Source: RGIG8244 sp045639325
Lineage (GTDB): Bacteria > Verrucomicrobiota > Lentisphaeria > Victivallales > UBA1829
Direction: 5' to 3'
NCBI GenBank assembly: GCA_045639325.1
Contig: JAZUCU010000022.1
Span: 43,275-107,274 of the forward strand
Length of the DNA stretch: 64,000 nucleotides
In this document: positions 28,216 to 37,406 of the stretch, piece by piece
How positions within the stretch are numbered: position 1 is the stretch's first letter
Layout: each line of letters begins with the position of its first letter
The notes under the pieces: model-generated
The model's input: the letters and a program-made list of their open reading frames with translations, nothing else
Database searches by the model: none
What the model was told of the DNA's origin: nothing
Program-made: the position numbers and the translations under genes

Positions 28216-29355
28216 TCAATCCTGCAACAGCATGAACGCATTGGAGAATAATTTTTCATCCCAGCGGTCTCGTGCTGTCACGCGTAAAAATACATGTTTT
28301 GCTTTGTCTTCTTCGGGAATTTCCATACAGAATTCCGTGCCTGTAATCATGTCGTCAACGACGCCCTGCGCGGAAATGATCTGGAACCCGACTTTTTTAT
28401 TGCATTTCGCGCGCAAATAACGGCCGTCGTATGAGATTTCTTCAAAACGCAATCCGTTATCCGTAATCATGCCGTAAAAACGCCCCTGACGCAAGGCGCG
28501 CAAACAGGATTCCGCAGTCGGTTCTTCCGCCAGAATCATGATCTTGCCTTCCCACTTCTTATCCAATGTCGGATGATCCTGCACAAAGAAACCGTAGCAT
28601 TGACGGTTGGAGGAGAGGATGGCATCCCACAGAGAATCGCTGAAATCACTGAAGTCTTCCCGGCTGTTGTGGTTGTATACTTCAATCCCCAGAACACGCG
28701 GGTCACTGTCCAGCATTTCTTCCAAATCCCGGATCGGCAGATGCGACCAGGTGGGGTGTGCGATCACGATTCCGCCGCCATCGGGAATCATCAACTGATT
28801 GAAAATTTCTTCAAAGCCTTTCCGCCAGGGGAGCGGTGCGCCGAGGGGAACGCCGCCTTTTTCCTTTATGCCGAATTTACCCTGAATATCGAACGAACCG
28901 GAGACGGCAAGGGATCCGGGCGCAGTCACATGCAGATAGACACTGTAATCAGAAAACCAATGATGTTCCGCATTGGGTGCTTCCAGCAGATTTTCCGGGA
29001 CTTCCGGGAATAAACGTTTGCCTTCTTCGAAAGGAATCTGCGCCTGTTCCTCGGCTCCGAGCTCTGATTTCCAACTTTCCAGCATCCCGGCAACATCCAG
29101 CGGTTCATGATGCCATACGCCATCGCGGATATAACCGTTCTGTTTCCGCTTGAATGTATTTTCGCAAATCGAACGCAGCGGGTAATAGGGGGCGGATGGA
29201 TAATAATTGGAGAACATGGCAAGTTCCAGGCCCATGCTCACATAACGCTCCAGAATATCCTGCGAGACACAATGCATGTGTGTGGTACTGCGGATTGGAT
29301 GTACATTGTTCCAATCGACATTTTTATACGGATTGGCATTTCTTTTCTCGTTCAT
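28216..29355 (-). CDS. PHP-domain-like protein (locus A)
   Basis: A 379-residue cytosolic protein resembling the PHP (polymerase and histidinol phosphatase) metallohydrolase fold. Metal-ligand-like motifs are RSTTHMHC near residue 23, GIVIAHPTW, VLGIEVYN and the terminal GFFVQDHP, where the family usually has GSDSH. The C-terminal segment after residue 285 is a beta-rich extension (RFEEISYDGRYLRAKCNKKVGF). The substitution of the last ligand motif makes catalytic activity uncertain. It starts by ATGA overlap with the lacI-type gene upstream, so it is translated together with the regulator. It is related in fold to the PHP-domain protein at 61655-63067. Confidence 0.7.
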   Translation of the reverse strand: MNEKRNANPYKNVDWNNVHPIRSTTHMHCVSQDILERYVSMGLELAMFSNYYPSAPYYPLRSICENTFKRKQNGYIRDGVWHHEPLDVAGMLESWKSELGAEEQAQIPFEEGKRLFPEVPENLLEAPNAEHHWFSDYSVYLHVTAPGSLAVSGSFDIQGKFGIKEKGGVPLGAPLPWRKGFEEIFNQLMIPDGGGIVIAHPTWSHLPIRDLEEMLDSDPRVLGIEVYNHNSREDFSDFSDSLWDAILSSNRQCYGFFVQDHPTLDKKWEGKIMILAEEPTAESCLRALRQGRFYGMITDNGLRFEEISYDGRYLRAKCNKKVGFQIISAQGVVDDMITGTEFCMEIPEEDKAKHVFLRVTARDRWDEKLFSNAFMLLQD

Positions 29356-30353
29356 TTTAACAAATCTCCTGCCGTTGCTTCCACAATCAAAGGTTCGTGC
29401 CGGATTGAGGGATCCAGAACTTTTGAAATCAAACCTTCTGCGATTTTTTCATAACATGGATCAAAGGACGGTATCCCCAATGCCGCAAATAACGGGTTGG
29501 CATCGCCGCCGCATAATAACGTATTGATTCCGCCGTGATGAAGACGGTCGAGTAACACCGCTGCATGGTCGCCGTCATCCACATACAGAAAATCCGGGCG
29601 GTTGGGCAGAACCATCTGCTCATACGCGGAATTGATGTGCTGACGGATGGCGGCTTTATCATCCAGACCTTCTTCGTATTCATGAATATAATTCATATCC
29701 ACTTCCAATCCGTTGGCTGCCATGGCGGCTTGGAATTCGCTCCATAACATCCGCTCTGTCTGCCAGATACGGTTCCCCATCAGCATCCCGATTTTGCGGC
29801 AGCCTCTTTCCCGGGCGGCGGCAATCATCTGCGTCAAGGCATTCACGCGGCAGGTTGTAACGAAGGAATTGCTTTCCACATCCGGCTTTTCCACATAGAC
29901 CATATCTTTGGCGTTTTCAAAACGGTTGCGGAAATCGTCTTTCATTGCCGGATAATCGTGTGCCGCACAGATGACGCCGGAGACGCCGTAACGATGAAAC
30001 ATCCGGTAACTGTCTTCCAGATTCTGCAGATTTTCGTGGGTGAAACTGGTGAGAATACGGATGCCGCGTTCCGCACAGGCTTTTTCGATGGCGCACAAGA
30101 GACATTGATACCGGAAGCTGTACCCGGAATCCAGCAGAATACCGATCAGACGTGATGCCCCGCCCGCTAGAATGGATGCCGCCATATTGGGAACATAGTC
30201 CAATTCTCTGGCAGCCTGCAAAATACGCAGCCGTGCAGATTCGCCTACCCGTATGGTATCGCTGCCGCCGTTCAAGACTTTTCCGGCAGCGGAACAGGAG
30301 ACTTTTGCCCGTCTTGCGACGTCTGCCAATGTGGTTTCGTTCCGGCTTGTCAT
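29352..30353 (-). CDS. LacI-family transcriptional regulator (locus A)
   Basis: A 333-residue regulator, the usual LacI length. The N-terminal helix-turn-helix is TTLADVARRAKVSCSAAGKVLNGG (given in part) with the hinge helix PNMAASILAGGAS, then a periplasmic-binding-like effector domain (SRLIGILLDSGYSF onward). Being first in locus A, it likely responds to a sugar released from the locus's target glycan and represses its own operon. A near-perfect 20-bp palindrome lies immediately upstream, overlapping the expected transcription start. Confidence 0.92.
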   Translation of the reverse strand: MTSRNETTLADVARRAKVSCSAAGKVLNGGSDTIRVGESARLRILQAARELDYVPNMAASILAGGASRLIGILLDSGYSFRYQCLLCAIEKACAERGIRILTSFTHENLQNLEDSYRMFHRYGVSGVICAAHDYPAMKDDFRNRFENAKDMVYVEKPDVESNSFVTTCRVNALTQMIAAARERGCRKIGMLMGNRIWQTERMLWSEFQAAMAANGLEVDMNYIHEYEEGLDDKAAIRQHINSAYEQMVLPNRPDFLYVDDGDHAAVLLDRLHHGGINTLLCGGDANPLFAALGIPSFDPCYEKIAEGLISKVLDPSIRHEPLIVEATAGDLLK

Positions 30354-30375
30354 ATTTTAACCTTTTGATTTGCAG

Positions 30376-30429
30376 TTGATATTGCGCTATATCAAAAGCT
30401 ACTATACATCCGTTTCGAAAAAATGTCAA
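30376..30429 (-). promoter_or_regulatory. lacI-type operon promoter with a 20-bp palindromic operator
   Basis: On the - strand a consensus TTGACA (30429-30424) is 17 bases from TATAGT (30406-30401). Just downstream, 30376-30395 reads TTGATATTGCGCTATATCAA, symmetric at 18 of 20 positions with a central GCGC, as expected for a LacI-family operator. Position over the start site suggests autorepression. Confidence 0.7.
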
Positions 30430-30466
30430 ATCTTTTTCCGTATTTTTTGCCGGATTTATGAATTGA

Positions 30467-33061
30467 TCAGCCGATCTGGTACATGTATTGAGGTTGATAG
30501 ATCCCCAGCCAGAGACGGTAATCCCCCGCCGATAAGGCCGGCGCACAATCCTGCGTCATCTTCCCGTTCAAGTGCAGATTGCGCCCGAAAGCAATCCGGA
30601 ATGTGGAGGGATCGGATGTGAAAAGGTGATAGGGAACACGGAATGTGACATGCCAGCACTCGGCACTTTCTTCCGTGATTTCAAAGGTGCTTCCTGTTCG
30701 ATTCGGGTAAAAAGAACCATTCCGGTTCAGGTCAAGCAGGAGCAGACGGGAATAACTGTTTTCCCGGAGCGTGACCATCAACTGATCGGAATCTGTTTTG
30801 CCGTGGAGCGTGACTTTGATCTGCAGGGCATCCTGACCATGTTCCAAACTCCAACGGAATGTTTCCGCTTGATGTTCTCCGGTTCCGTCACCGGCGGCGA
30901 CCAGGGTGGTACAGGGGTGTGCCGGTGTGGCCAGTTCCTGTTCCAGCATAAGGGCGCGAGCTTCCAGTTTTTCCGGGAAATATTTATAGTTTTCCGCTTC
31001 GGAATGAAATCCGATCCGGGAATCCTTCCGGCAGAGTTCCGCCATTTCCCTGGAGACTGCAATTTCCCGCCGGAGAATGTCCTGCATAACCGGTGTGATA
31101 CTGCAATTTTGACTCCGTTCGCTGTAGAATTTGAAAATATCATATCCGGCAATAAAGTGGAGTTCCAGCACGTGGAGCAGATCAATATCCCGCAGTCGTT
31201 CCGGATTGTGGGAAAATTGCTGTTTCAACGGCTGAATTTTTGCAACTGCATCGCTCCAGATTGTGCTCAATCGGCGGGCAAGTTCCGTGACTTCTTCCAA
31301 TGTATGATTGTCCAGAGATTCGCCGATGGTATCCCCGCTGACCGGATAATTCGTCAGCCAGGTGGGGCACAGCGGCAAATTCTGTTCGTTGCAGTATAAA
31401 GGCCAGACCACACCGTCATGGAATGGACCATAGTATTGCATGGTGTTGGAAAGAGGATAATTGTTATATGCTTCACTGCATTGCTGATAAACTTCTGCAA
31501 CCGGATCTGCATATTTCCCCCAGGCGGGACGCAGCAATTCGGTCAGGAATGTGCGCTCATCGGTGGAGAAATCTTCAAAACTCAGCATCCCTGCCGCTTT
31601 GTTCATGATGCCCGGGTAATTGCCGAAATACCAGCATTGCATGACCGTATCCACACCCAATTCATGCATCGCACGGTATTTGCGGTAAAGCAGTCCCGGT
31701 ACCGGAATATAAGGCACGGTGGCAAGTTCGTGGGAACAGCCAACCTGCAGTTTCGCGCCCGGTTTTGTTCCCGGCGGACATTGTGCGGAAAATCGGCGGA
31801 ACCGTTCCGATGGGCCCACATAAGAAAGCCAGTAATCGCCGCCGGTCCGTTTCTTTCCCAACTGTTCGGTTGAGCCGCCGGATTCAAAATTCCACATAGG
31901 CGTGGCACCTTCCGGCATTTTGCTCAAGGTATAAATCCAGTCACGCTGTTCAAGCGCGTTGGGGATGTAGTTCCAGCTGATGAATTCTGCATCCGGGGAT
32001 GCCGCACGCATGCCGGCGGTCATGGCGGAAACGGAATTGTAAATGATTTCATTATGCGGGAGTTTGCCGCAGCGGGGACATCGGACTGTGGTTCCTTCTT
32101 TTTGCGACCATTCGATTTCCGTATGAAGAGAACTCAAACAGGTGGTACTGCGTTCGCCGAGGGAAATGTTGATCATCCCGCCCAGTTTCGGGACAGCGGA
32201 AAAAATATAATTCACCGACTCATAAAGGTATCGCTGCGCTGTTTCGGAGGATGGACAGAAACAGTAGCGGCTGCCCGGGAGTTTCGCACCTGCCAGTTCC
32301 GGAAATTTTTTGATGACCGGATCATCAAACGCCCAGCTTTCCGGCTCAATGGTGAAAATATAAGTCTTGATTCCGTAACGCAGACATTGTTCCACCGTGC
32401 GGCGCAGTTTTGCCAGCCGTTTGGGCGCATCCGTGCCATAATGCGGCGTGAACGACGTGCGGCAGAGATCTTTGAATGTGACGGTGAGCCAAAGTCCGTT
32501 GATCCCTTCGTGTGCCAACCGGTTGAGATAGGCATCGGGATAATAATCGTACTCATCCAGCAGTTCATCCCGGTTATGGGGCGGGCGGCGGATGGGGCCG
32601 AAAAAGCAGCGGGAAATACGGTTTTTTACCCATGCTTTTTTACGGATGATTCCGGCTGATAACACCGCCGCACCATTGCCGAGAATAAGGTCTTCCAGAT
32701 AACAGATACCCCGCCGGATCCCTTCCGGATTGGAGCCGTAAATGATGCAGTGTTCCGCTGTGACTTCGATTTCAAACGAATCAAATGGTCCGCAGTCTTT
32801 GATACGGAATATAATCGGATATTCACCGGCCGGGATCCCGACTTCCTGAAAAAAGGATTCCAGATCATCAAACGCGGTGCGGAGAACATCTTCCGGATCG
32901 GAAACTTCTTTGAGGATTTTCACACCCCCGGCAAGCGAAACGGGATTTTTGATACTTTTTCCTGCGATGGAAAAGGTACGTTTCTCCGCTTTTTTCAATT
33001 CGTCGACAAAAAGCCAGCTATCCTGAGAAGGCAGCGGCACGGGTGTGATGATATCCTGCAT
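30467..33061 (-). CDS. Predicted cytoplasmic glycoside hydrolase-like protein (locus B)
   Basis: An 864-residue protein without a signal peptide. Residues about 1-150 resemble the N-terminal domain of GH20/GH67 enzymes (EYPIIFRIKDCG ... IIYGSNPEGIRRGICYLEDLI). A TIM-barrel-like region follows (YLNRLAHEGINGLWLTV, YGIKTYIFTIEPESW), including CPRCG near residue 327, a two-cysteine echo of the DUF4838 motif. The last 130 residues (TLVAAGDGTGEHQAETFRWSLE ... RIAFGRNLHLNG) resemble a CBM9-type sandwich. I cannot assign a glycoside hydrolase family or catalytic pair. It lies 31 bases after the locus B pseudopilin and presumably works on imported oligosaccharides. Confidence 0.6.
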   Translation of the reverse strand: MQDIITPVPLPSQDSWLFVDELKKAEKRTFSIAGKSIKNPVSLAGGVKILKEVSDPEDVLRTAFDDLESFFQEVGIPAGEYPIIFRIKDCGPFDSFEIEVTAEHCIIYGSNPEGIRRGICYLEDLILGNGAAVLSAGIIRKKAWVKNRISRCFFGPIRRPPHNRDELLDEYDYYPDAYLNRLAHEGINGLWLTVTFKDLCRTSFTPHYGTDAPKRLAKLRRTVEQCLRYGIKTYIFTIEPESWAFDDPVIKKFPELAGAKLPGSRYCFCPSSETAQRYLYESVNYIFSAVPKLGGMINISLGERSTTCLSSLHTEIEWSQKEGTTVRCPRCGKLPHNEIIYNSVSAMTAGMRAASPDAEFISWNYIPNALEQRDWIYTLSKMPEGATPMWNFESGGSTEQLGKKRTGGDYWLSYVGPSERFRRFSAQCPPGTKPGAKLQVGCSHELATVPYIPVPGLLYRKYRAMHELGVDTVMQCWYFGNYPGIMNKAAGMLSFEDFSTDERTFLTELLRPAWGKYADPVAEVYQQCSEAYNNYPLSNTMQYYGPFHDGVVWPLYCNEQNLPLCPTWLTNYPVSGDTIGESLDNHTLEEVTELARRLSTIWSDAVAKIQPLKQQFSHNPERLRDIDLLHVLELHFIAGYDIFKFYSERSQNCSITPVMQDILRREIAVSREMAELCRKDSRIGFHSEAENYKYFPEKLEARALMLEQELATPAHPCTTLVAAGDGTGEHQAETFRWSLEHGQDALQIKVTLHGKTDSDQLMVTLRENSYSRLLLLDLNRNGSFYPNRTGSTFEITEESAECWHVTFRVPYHLFTSDPSTFRIAFGRNLHLNGKMTQDCAPALSAGDYRLWLGIYQPQYMYQIG

Positions 33062-33092
33062 AAGAACTACCGAAACTTATGTTTTGCAAAAA

Positions 33093-33794
33093 TCAGAGAT
33101 TACCGACCAGGTACTGATCCCAGTATCCGGATGGCATTTTACTGAGTAATTCAGAGATTCCAACGAAGTGAGCCCAGAAATAACAACGATCGGGTTTTTC
33201 TACACTCAGGATTGGCTTCAGAGATTTTACGTGACCATCAAAGAATACAAAGTTTGCCATTTTGCCATGACGGAAGTCCGCAGAATATTGCCCGGTATAA
33301 GTAACGATGGCTGCGTTGTTTGAGATGTTGGATGTGGCTCCGGACTGCTTGTATGTCTGGCTGTCTCCAAATGCAATTTTCTTACTTGGACGTGTGACAC
33401 TGCTCACTTTATAATGTACAGTTGCATTCAGGTTCAAAGAATAAAGCGCAGCTCCGTATGACACATCATAGGTGGTGCAGCTTCCGATTTTTCCATGATA
33501 ACTGTCCGGCGCATTTTTTGTTCTGCAATCGGTCAGGACATTGATATTACCCAGGTATCCCTGAAGTCGTCTGTCGATGTAATACGGAGAGAGATTGTTG
33601 GGGATATAATCATTATAGTCTTTGATGTACAACAACATGGCAAGACCTGTCTGTTTCAGGTTCCCTGCGCAGGCAGATTTCCGGGCTGTTGTCTTTGCGC
33701 TGTTCAATGAGGGCAGCAGCATGGCGGCAAGGATGGCGATAATGGCGATAACAACCAGCAATTCGATCAAAGTGAACTTTTGTGTATGTTTCAT
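33093..33794 (-). CDS. Type II secretion-like pseudopilin (locus B)
   Basis: A 233-residue pseudopilin. The leader MKHTQ is followed by KFTLIELLVVIAIIAILA with Glu5, and Lys in place of Gly at the cleavage position. The helix runs into LLPSLNSAKTTARKSACAGN. The C-terminal H-x9-DG motif is canonical: HGKMANFVFFDGHV. It sits between the secreted DUF4838 protein and the cytoplasmic glycosidase-like gene, 16 and 31 bases from each, in one transcription unit. The AAAGGAT ribosome site is well placed. Confidence 0.87.
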   Translation of the reverse strand: MKHTQKFTLIELLVVIAIIAILAAMLLPSLNSAKTTARKSACAGNLKQTGLAMLLYIKDYNDYIPNNLSPYYIDRRLQGYLGNINVLTDCRTKNAPDSYHGKIGSCTTYDVSYGAALYSLNLNATVHYKVSSVTRPSKKIAFGDSQTYKQSGATSNISNNAAIVTYTGQYSADFRHGKMANFVFFDGHVKSLKPILSVEKPDRCYFWAHFVGISELLSKMPSGYWDQYLVGNL

Positions 33795-33810
33795 TTTTTT
33801 ATCCTTTCTT

Positions 33811-36800
33811 TTATTCTTTGATGATTGAAATGTTTTTCAATTCCAGTTTTGTATCCGGGAACGCGTAAAACATGGGGACGATTTTTTCAGGCTTCTGGTT
33901 CGGGCGGCTCTTGACCTCAAATACAACTTCCATGTCTGTGAATTTATCCGGTGAATTCAGTTTCGTACGTTTGTATTCCAGGAAAGAATGACCCTTGACC
34001 GGATCGTAGTAGAAATACATCCCCGGCGCAAAAAGCCCTTTGCCTTTGACGGAAAAACGAACCGTGACCTGTTCACCGTCTTTACAATCGAAACGTTTTG
34101 TCTGCAAGAGATAACGGTAGCGTTTCAAATCTTGAGGCTTTGACCCGAAATCAACCACGCCGTCTTTCGCAGAAAGGGCATCTTCCTGTCCTTTGCTTTT
34201 CAGTTCTTTCCACTGATCGGGGAGAACGGCACCGGCAGACATGCGGAACGCACCATTGACATCAAGAGTGACTTGTTTTTTCGGCTGAGTCTTTTCCACT
34301 TTCGGTGTTACAGGTGCCCCGATTGCAGCAGAGGCGAACTTTTTGTTGGAAACCTTTCCCGGTACCACAGAAACGGAGATGTCTTTCAATTCCAGTTTTG
34401 TTTTGGGGAAAGCATAGAACATGGGCATGAATCCGGCAGGGATTTTTCCCGGACGGCTCTTGACGGCAAATTCCGTTTTCATTTCCACAAATTTATCGGG
34501 AGAGTTTACTTCCGTAGGTTTGTGTTCGAGGAAAGAGAGACCCATTGCGATGTTGTGATAGAAATACATGCCGGGAGCAAAGCGTCCTTTGCCTTTGACC
34601 GAATAACGGATCACGACCGTATCACCTTCCTGACACAGGAATGTTTTTTTGCTCAAAAGATAGCGGTAGCGTTTCAAATCTTGGGGCTGTGTGCCGAAAT
34701 TCATCACGCCGTCTTTTGCGGAGAGAGAGCCTTTTTCACCTTTTTTCAGAAGTTCTCTCCAGAATTCCGGGAAAACGGCATTGGGCTGCACCTTGAAAGT
34801 GCCGTTGAGATCAAAAGATTGTTTTTTCCGTTCCGGAGTGAGGAAAATCAAACCGGGTTTCAACATACCTTCGTGATAGTCGTTGGTGTAAATCGGACTC
34901 CAGGAATAGGATTGCAGTGCTGCCCATTTACGGAAGTCGGTTCTGTAAATATTTCCGCAAATGCTTTCGCCTTCGTTGGCTTCCGGTCCGAATCCGGGCA
35001 CTTTCCGGATGGGAACGCAGACTTTCACGATCCAGGTATCCCCGTTCCGGGTGTTTTCGATCCGGATGACATCGGAACCGACTTTTTCTTTTCTGGTGGA
35101 TCCGTTGACCACTGTTTTGATGTACATTTCATATTTTCCGGAGGGAGCTGCTGCAAGCTGGAAGTAGTCGGAACCAGCCCGTTTTGCAAGGAAAATTTCC
35201 ATATTGTTTTCCCAGAACGGTGTGTTGGTGGCGGCTTTCAGTGCATCGGTATTCTTTTCCTCATAACGGATGTAAATGTATTTGTCATCGGAAAGCATCC
35301 GGATATCCGGCTTCCAGTTCACGTCCTCTGCGTTCAGAGTCCGCCATTCCGGCAGGGGAGCTGCCAGTTCAAAAGGAACTTTGGAGAGGTCGCCGTTGCA
35401 GGAGGGGATCCGCTTTGTCAAAGTCTGGGAGACCGGTTTATTACGGTTTTTCTCTCTGCGTTCGAATTCCTGACGTCCTTCCATTGCCTGTTTCCAGATC
35501 TGATTGTAGAAACGTTCAACGCGTGCACGTTCTTCAGGGGTGGAAGCGGCTTTTCTTGCCTCATCAATGAAGCTCTGGAACATCTTCATGCGTTCCGGAG
35601 TGCCGTAATGCCAGTTTCTGCGTTCCGTATGATAACCGTAGATGTAAGAACCGTTGATGATTTTGTTACGGGAACCTTCGCTCATATTGGCAGGATCCCA
35701 GCAGATTTTTTCCAGTTCCTTATAGAATTTCTTCATGGCGGGACCGGCATTTCCGTAGTAGTTGCGGAAATAATCATCAATGAGTTTATCGGTATTCACG
35801 GAAGCATCGTAGGTGATCCGTGTGGAGAGATAACATTCCAGCATGTGCTGCTGCAGGTTGATTTCGCAGAACCAGCCCTTGATGCCGTCTTTTGCAAATT
35901 CTTTGACGTATTCTGCCGTTTTCCACGGATAGAGGAACGGGAAGAATTTGTTATAACGGTAGATATTCGTTGCTTCTGCGTAAGGACACAGCATATAGGT
36001 ATAAACAAACAACGGGCGGTTCTTGATTTCTTTCTGCACCCATTCTTTATACAGACTGTGCTGACGTGCATAGATTCCCGGGTGATAATATGCCTGCAAG
36101 CTCAAGCAGATCTGAACTGCCACAGAAGGATGCAGTTTTGCTTTGGGATAAGAGCCGCCGCCGCTGTAACAGAGTGTGGTCACGCCGGCGCTGGGATCTT
36201 TTTTGGAAATGGCTTCGGCAAGACGGTTGATAAAGTCGTAACGGAGTTCCACGTACGGTTTCTTCTTGATGTATGCCTGACAGTTTGCACATTTGCAGAA
36301 ATAGTTGTTATCGTCTTCCTGGAAAATGTAGTAATACGGCTGATCTTTCATTCTGGGGCGGAATCCATAGCTGCCGGGGACTCTCACGCCTTTGAGACAT
36401 TCGGTACCTTCCCAAATGAAGTAATCCAATGTTCCGGGATTGGTCAGGCACAGCTGCGGCGGAAGATCGGGATCGTTGGGGTATTCCTTGCCGATGACGG
36501 CGGCAAGTCTGCCTTTGTAGCCCTGAGCAAACAGATCATGACGTTTTTCCTTGAACAGAGCTGCTTTATCTTTGGATTTCGCTTTGCCCCAGTAGTGGAA
36601 GAAAATGCCCCAGGTGCTGTGGTTTGCAATGCCGTACATGGTGTTCAATCTCCAACGCAGGAACATGATTTCAAAATCACGCTTCATGCCGTCTTCGATC
36701 TTGTAGTTGGCAATGGAACGGAAGGCATCGAAATCCGGTGCACGGTAACGGCGGAAGGGCTTCACAGTGACCGTATCCCGTTTGGTGTAAGTCATACCAA

Positions 36801-37284
36801 TATCGCCGGGACCATAATAATGCACATTCAGCGCATCTTCGATAAAGTCATAAACGGCATAGGTTGTGGAACGGTAATAGTAATCCCGTTTCGGGAACGT
36901 GATCCACTTGGAGTAGTCCACTTTTCCATAATCTTCGTTGTCATTTCCCATAAGGAAAATATCATTGCCTTTGTAATCGACCTGATAAAATTCCTTCTTC
37001 AACTCTTTGTTGGGGAAGCCTTTCTTCCGGCTTTCGGCAGATTGTCCGACGTAGATCAGCACTTTTTGCTTTCCGGAGGGAACTGCGCGGATTTCCACCT
37101 TGGATGAGGTGATTTTCTGCAATGCGTACTGCAGTTCCATCGCCGCAAACTGTGCGGAACGTACCGGCTTTTCACCGACAATGATTTCACACTTCGGCAC
37201 GCCTTTTTCTACGAGGAGCAATTCTTCCGCACCCAGAAGCAGCGCAAACAGCTGCAGAAAAATTGCAAAATACAATTTTTTCAT
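33811..37284 (-). CDS. Large secreted DUF4838 protein with CBM9-like and two duplicated C-terminal domains (locus B)
   Basis: A 1157-residue secreted protein. Signal peptide MKKLYFAIFLQLFALLLGA. ATG 37284 is chosen over an upstream TTG because AAAGG is correctly spaced. Domains: GH67-like N-terminal domain (about 20-130), DUF4838 barrel (to about 600) with the FCKCANC motif at C330, C332 and C335, a CBM9-like domain (about 635-815), then two copies of a ~140-residue sandwich (about 835-985 and 1010-1157). The copies share long identical runs such as QDLKRYRYLL, VKGKGRFAPGMYFY/VKGKGLFAPGMYFY and MFYAFP. This multi-CBM layout suggests tight attachment to an insoluble or surface glycan. Confidence 0.8.
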   Translation of the reverse strand: MKKLYFAIFLQLFALLLGAEELLLVEKGVPKCEIIVGEKPVRSAQFAAMELQYALQKITSSKVEIRAVPSGKQKVLIYVGQSAESRKKGFPNKELKKEFYQVDYKGNDIFLMGNDNEDYGKVDYSKWITFPKRDYYYRSTTYAVYDFIEDALNVHYYGPGDIGMTYTKRDTVTVKPFRRYRAPDFDAFRSIANYKIEDGMKRDFEIMFLRWRLNTMYGIANHSTWGIFFHYWGKAKSKDKAALFKEKRHDLFAQGYKGRLAAVIGKEYPNDPDLPPQLCLTNPGTLDYFIWEGTECLKGVRVPGSYGFRPRMKDQPYYYIFQEDDNNYFCKCANCQAYIKKKPYVELRYDFINRLAEAISKKDPSAGVTTLCYSGGGSYPKAKLHPSVAVQICLSLQAYYHPGIYARQHSLYKEWVQKEIKNRPLFVYTYMLCPYAEATNIYRYNKFFPFLYPWKTAEYVKEFAKDGIKGWFCEINLQQHMLECYLSTRITYDASVNTDKLIDDYFRNYYGNAGPAMKKFYKELEKICWDPANMSEGSRNKIINGSYIYGYHTERRNWHYGTPERMKMFQSFIDEARKAASTPEERARVERFYNQIWKQAMEGRQEFERREKNRNKPVSQTLTKRIPSCNGDLSKVPFELAAPLPEWRTLNAEDVNWKPDIRMLSDDKYIYIRYEEKNTDALKAATNTPFWENNMEIFLAKRAGSDYFQLAAAPSGKYEMYIKTVVNGSTRKEKVGSDVIRIENTRNGDTWIVKVCVPIRKVPGFGPEANEGESICGNIYRTDFRKWAALQSYSWSPIYTNDYHEGMLKPGLIFLTPERKKQSFDLNGTFKVQPNAVFPEFWRELLKKGEKGSLSAKDGVMNFGTQPQDLKRYRYLLSKKTFLCQEGDTVVIRYSVKGKGRFAPGMYFYHNIAMGLSFLEHKPTEVNSPDKFVEMKTEFAVKSRPGKIPAGFMPMFYAFPKTKLELKDISVSVVPGKVSNKKFASAAIGAPVTPKVEKTQPKKQVTLDVNGAFRMSAGAVLPDQWKELKSKGQEDALSAKDGVVDFGSKPQDLKRYRYLLQTKRFDCKDGEQVTVRFSVKGKGLFAPGMYFYYDPVKGHSFLEYKRTKLNSPDKFTDMEVVFEVKSRPNQKPEKIVPMFYAFPDTKLELKNISIIKE

Positions 37285-37343
37285 GAACAAAACCTTTCGT
37301 TTTTATGATAATTTCTTACTTAAGTATTTTTGTACATCCTGTT

Positions 37344-37372
37344 AATATAGCACAAGTTACCATGAATTTCAA
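37344..37372 (-). promoter_or_regulatory. Predicted sigma70-type promoter of locus B
   Basis: On the - strand TTGAAA (37372-37367) is 17 bases from TATATT (37349-37344), about 60 bases before the start codon of the DUF4838 gene. It separates locus B transcription from the gene at 37407-38987. Confidence 0.65.
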
Positions 37373-37406
37373 ATATTCAGGGCAACGGTTGCTGATGTTT
37401 TTTCGC

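Noticed and set aside
34273..37107. A 944-codon open frame on the + strand opposite the large DUF4838 gene
   Set aside because: Its translation is Phe/His/Cys-rich low-quality sequence without motifs; it mirrors the codon pattern of the real gene, which has a signal peptide, domains and a ribosome site.
37284..37290. TTG start two codons upstream for the large DUF4838 gene
   Set aside because: The ATG at 37284 has correct ribosome-site spacing and begins a standard signal peptide.
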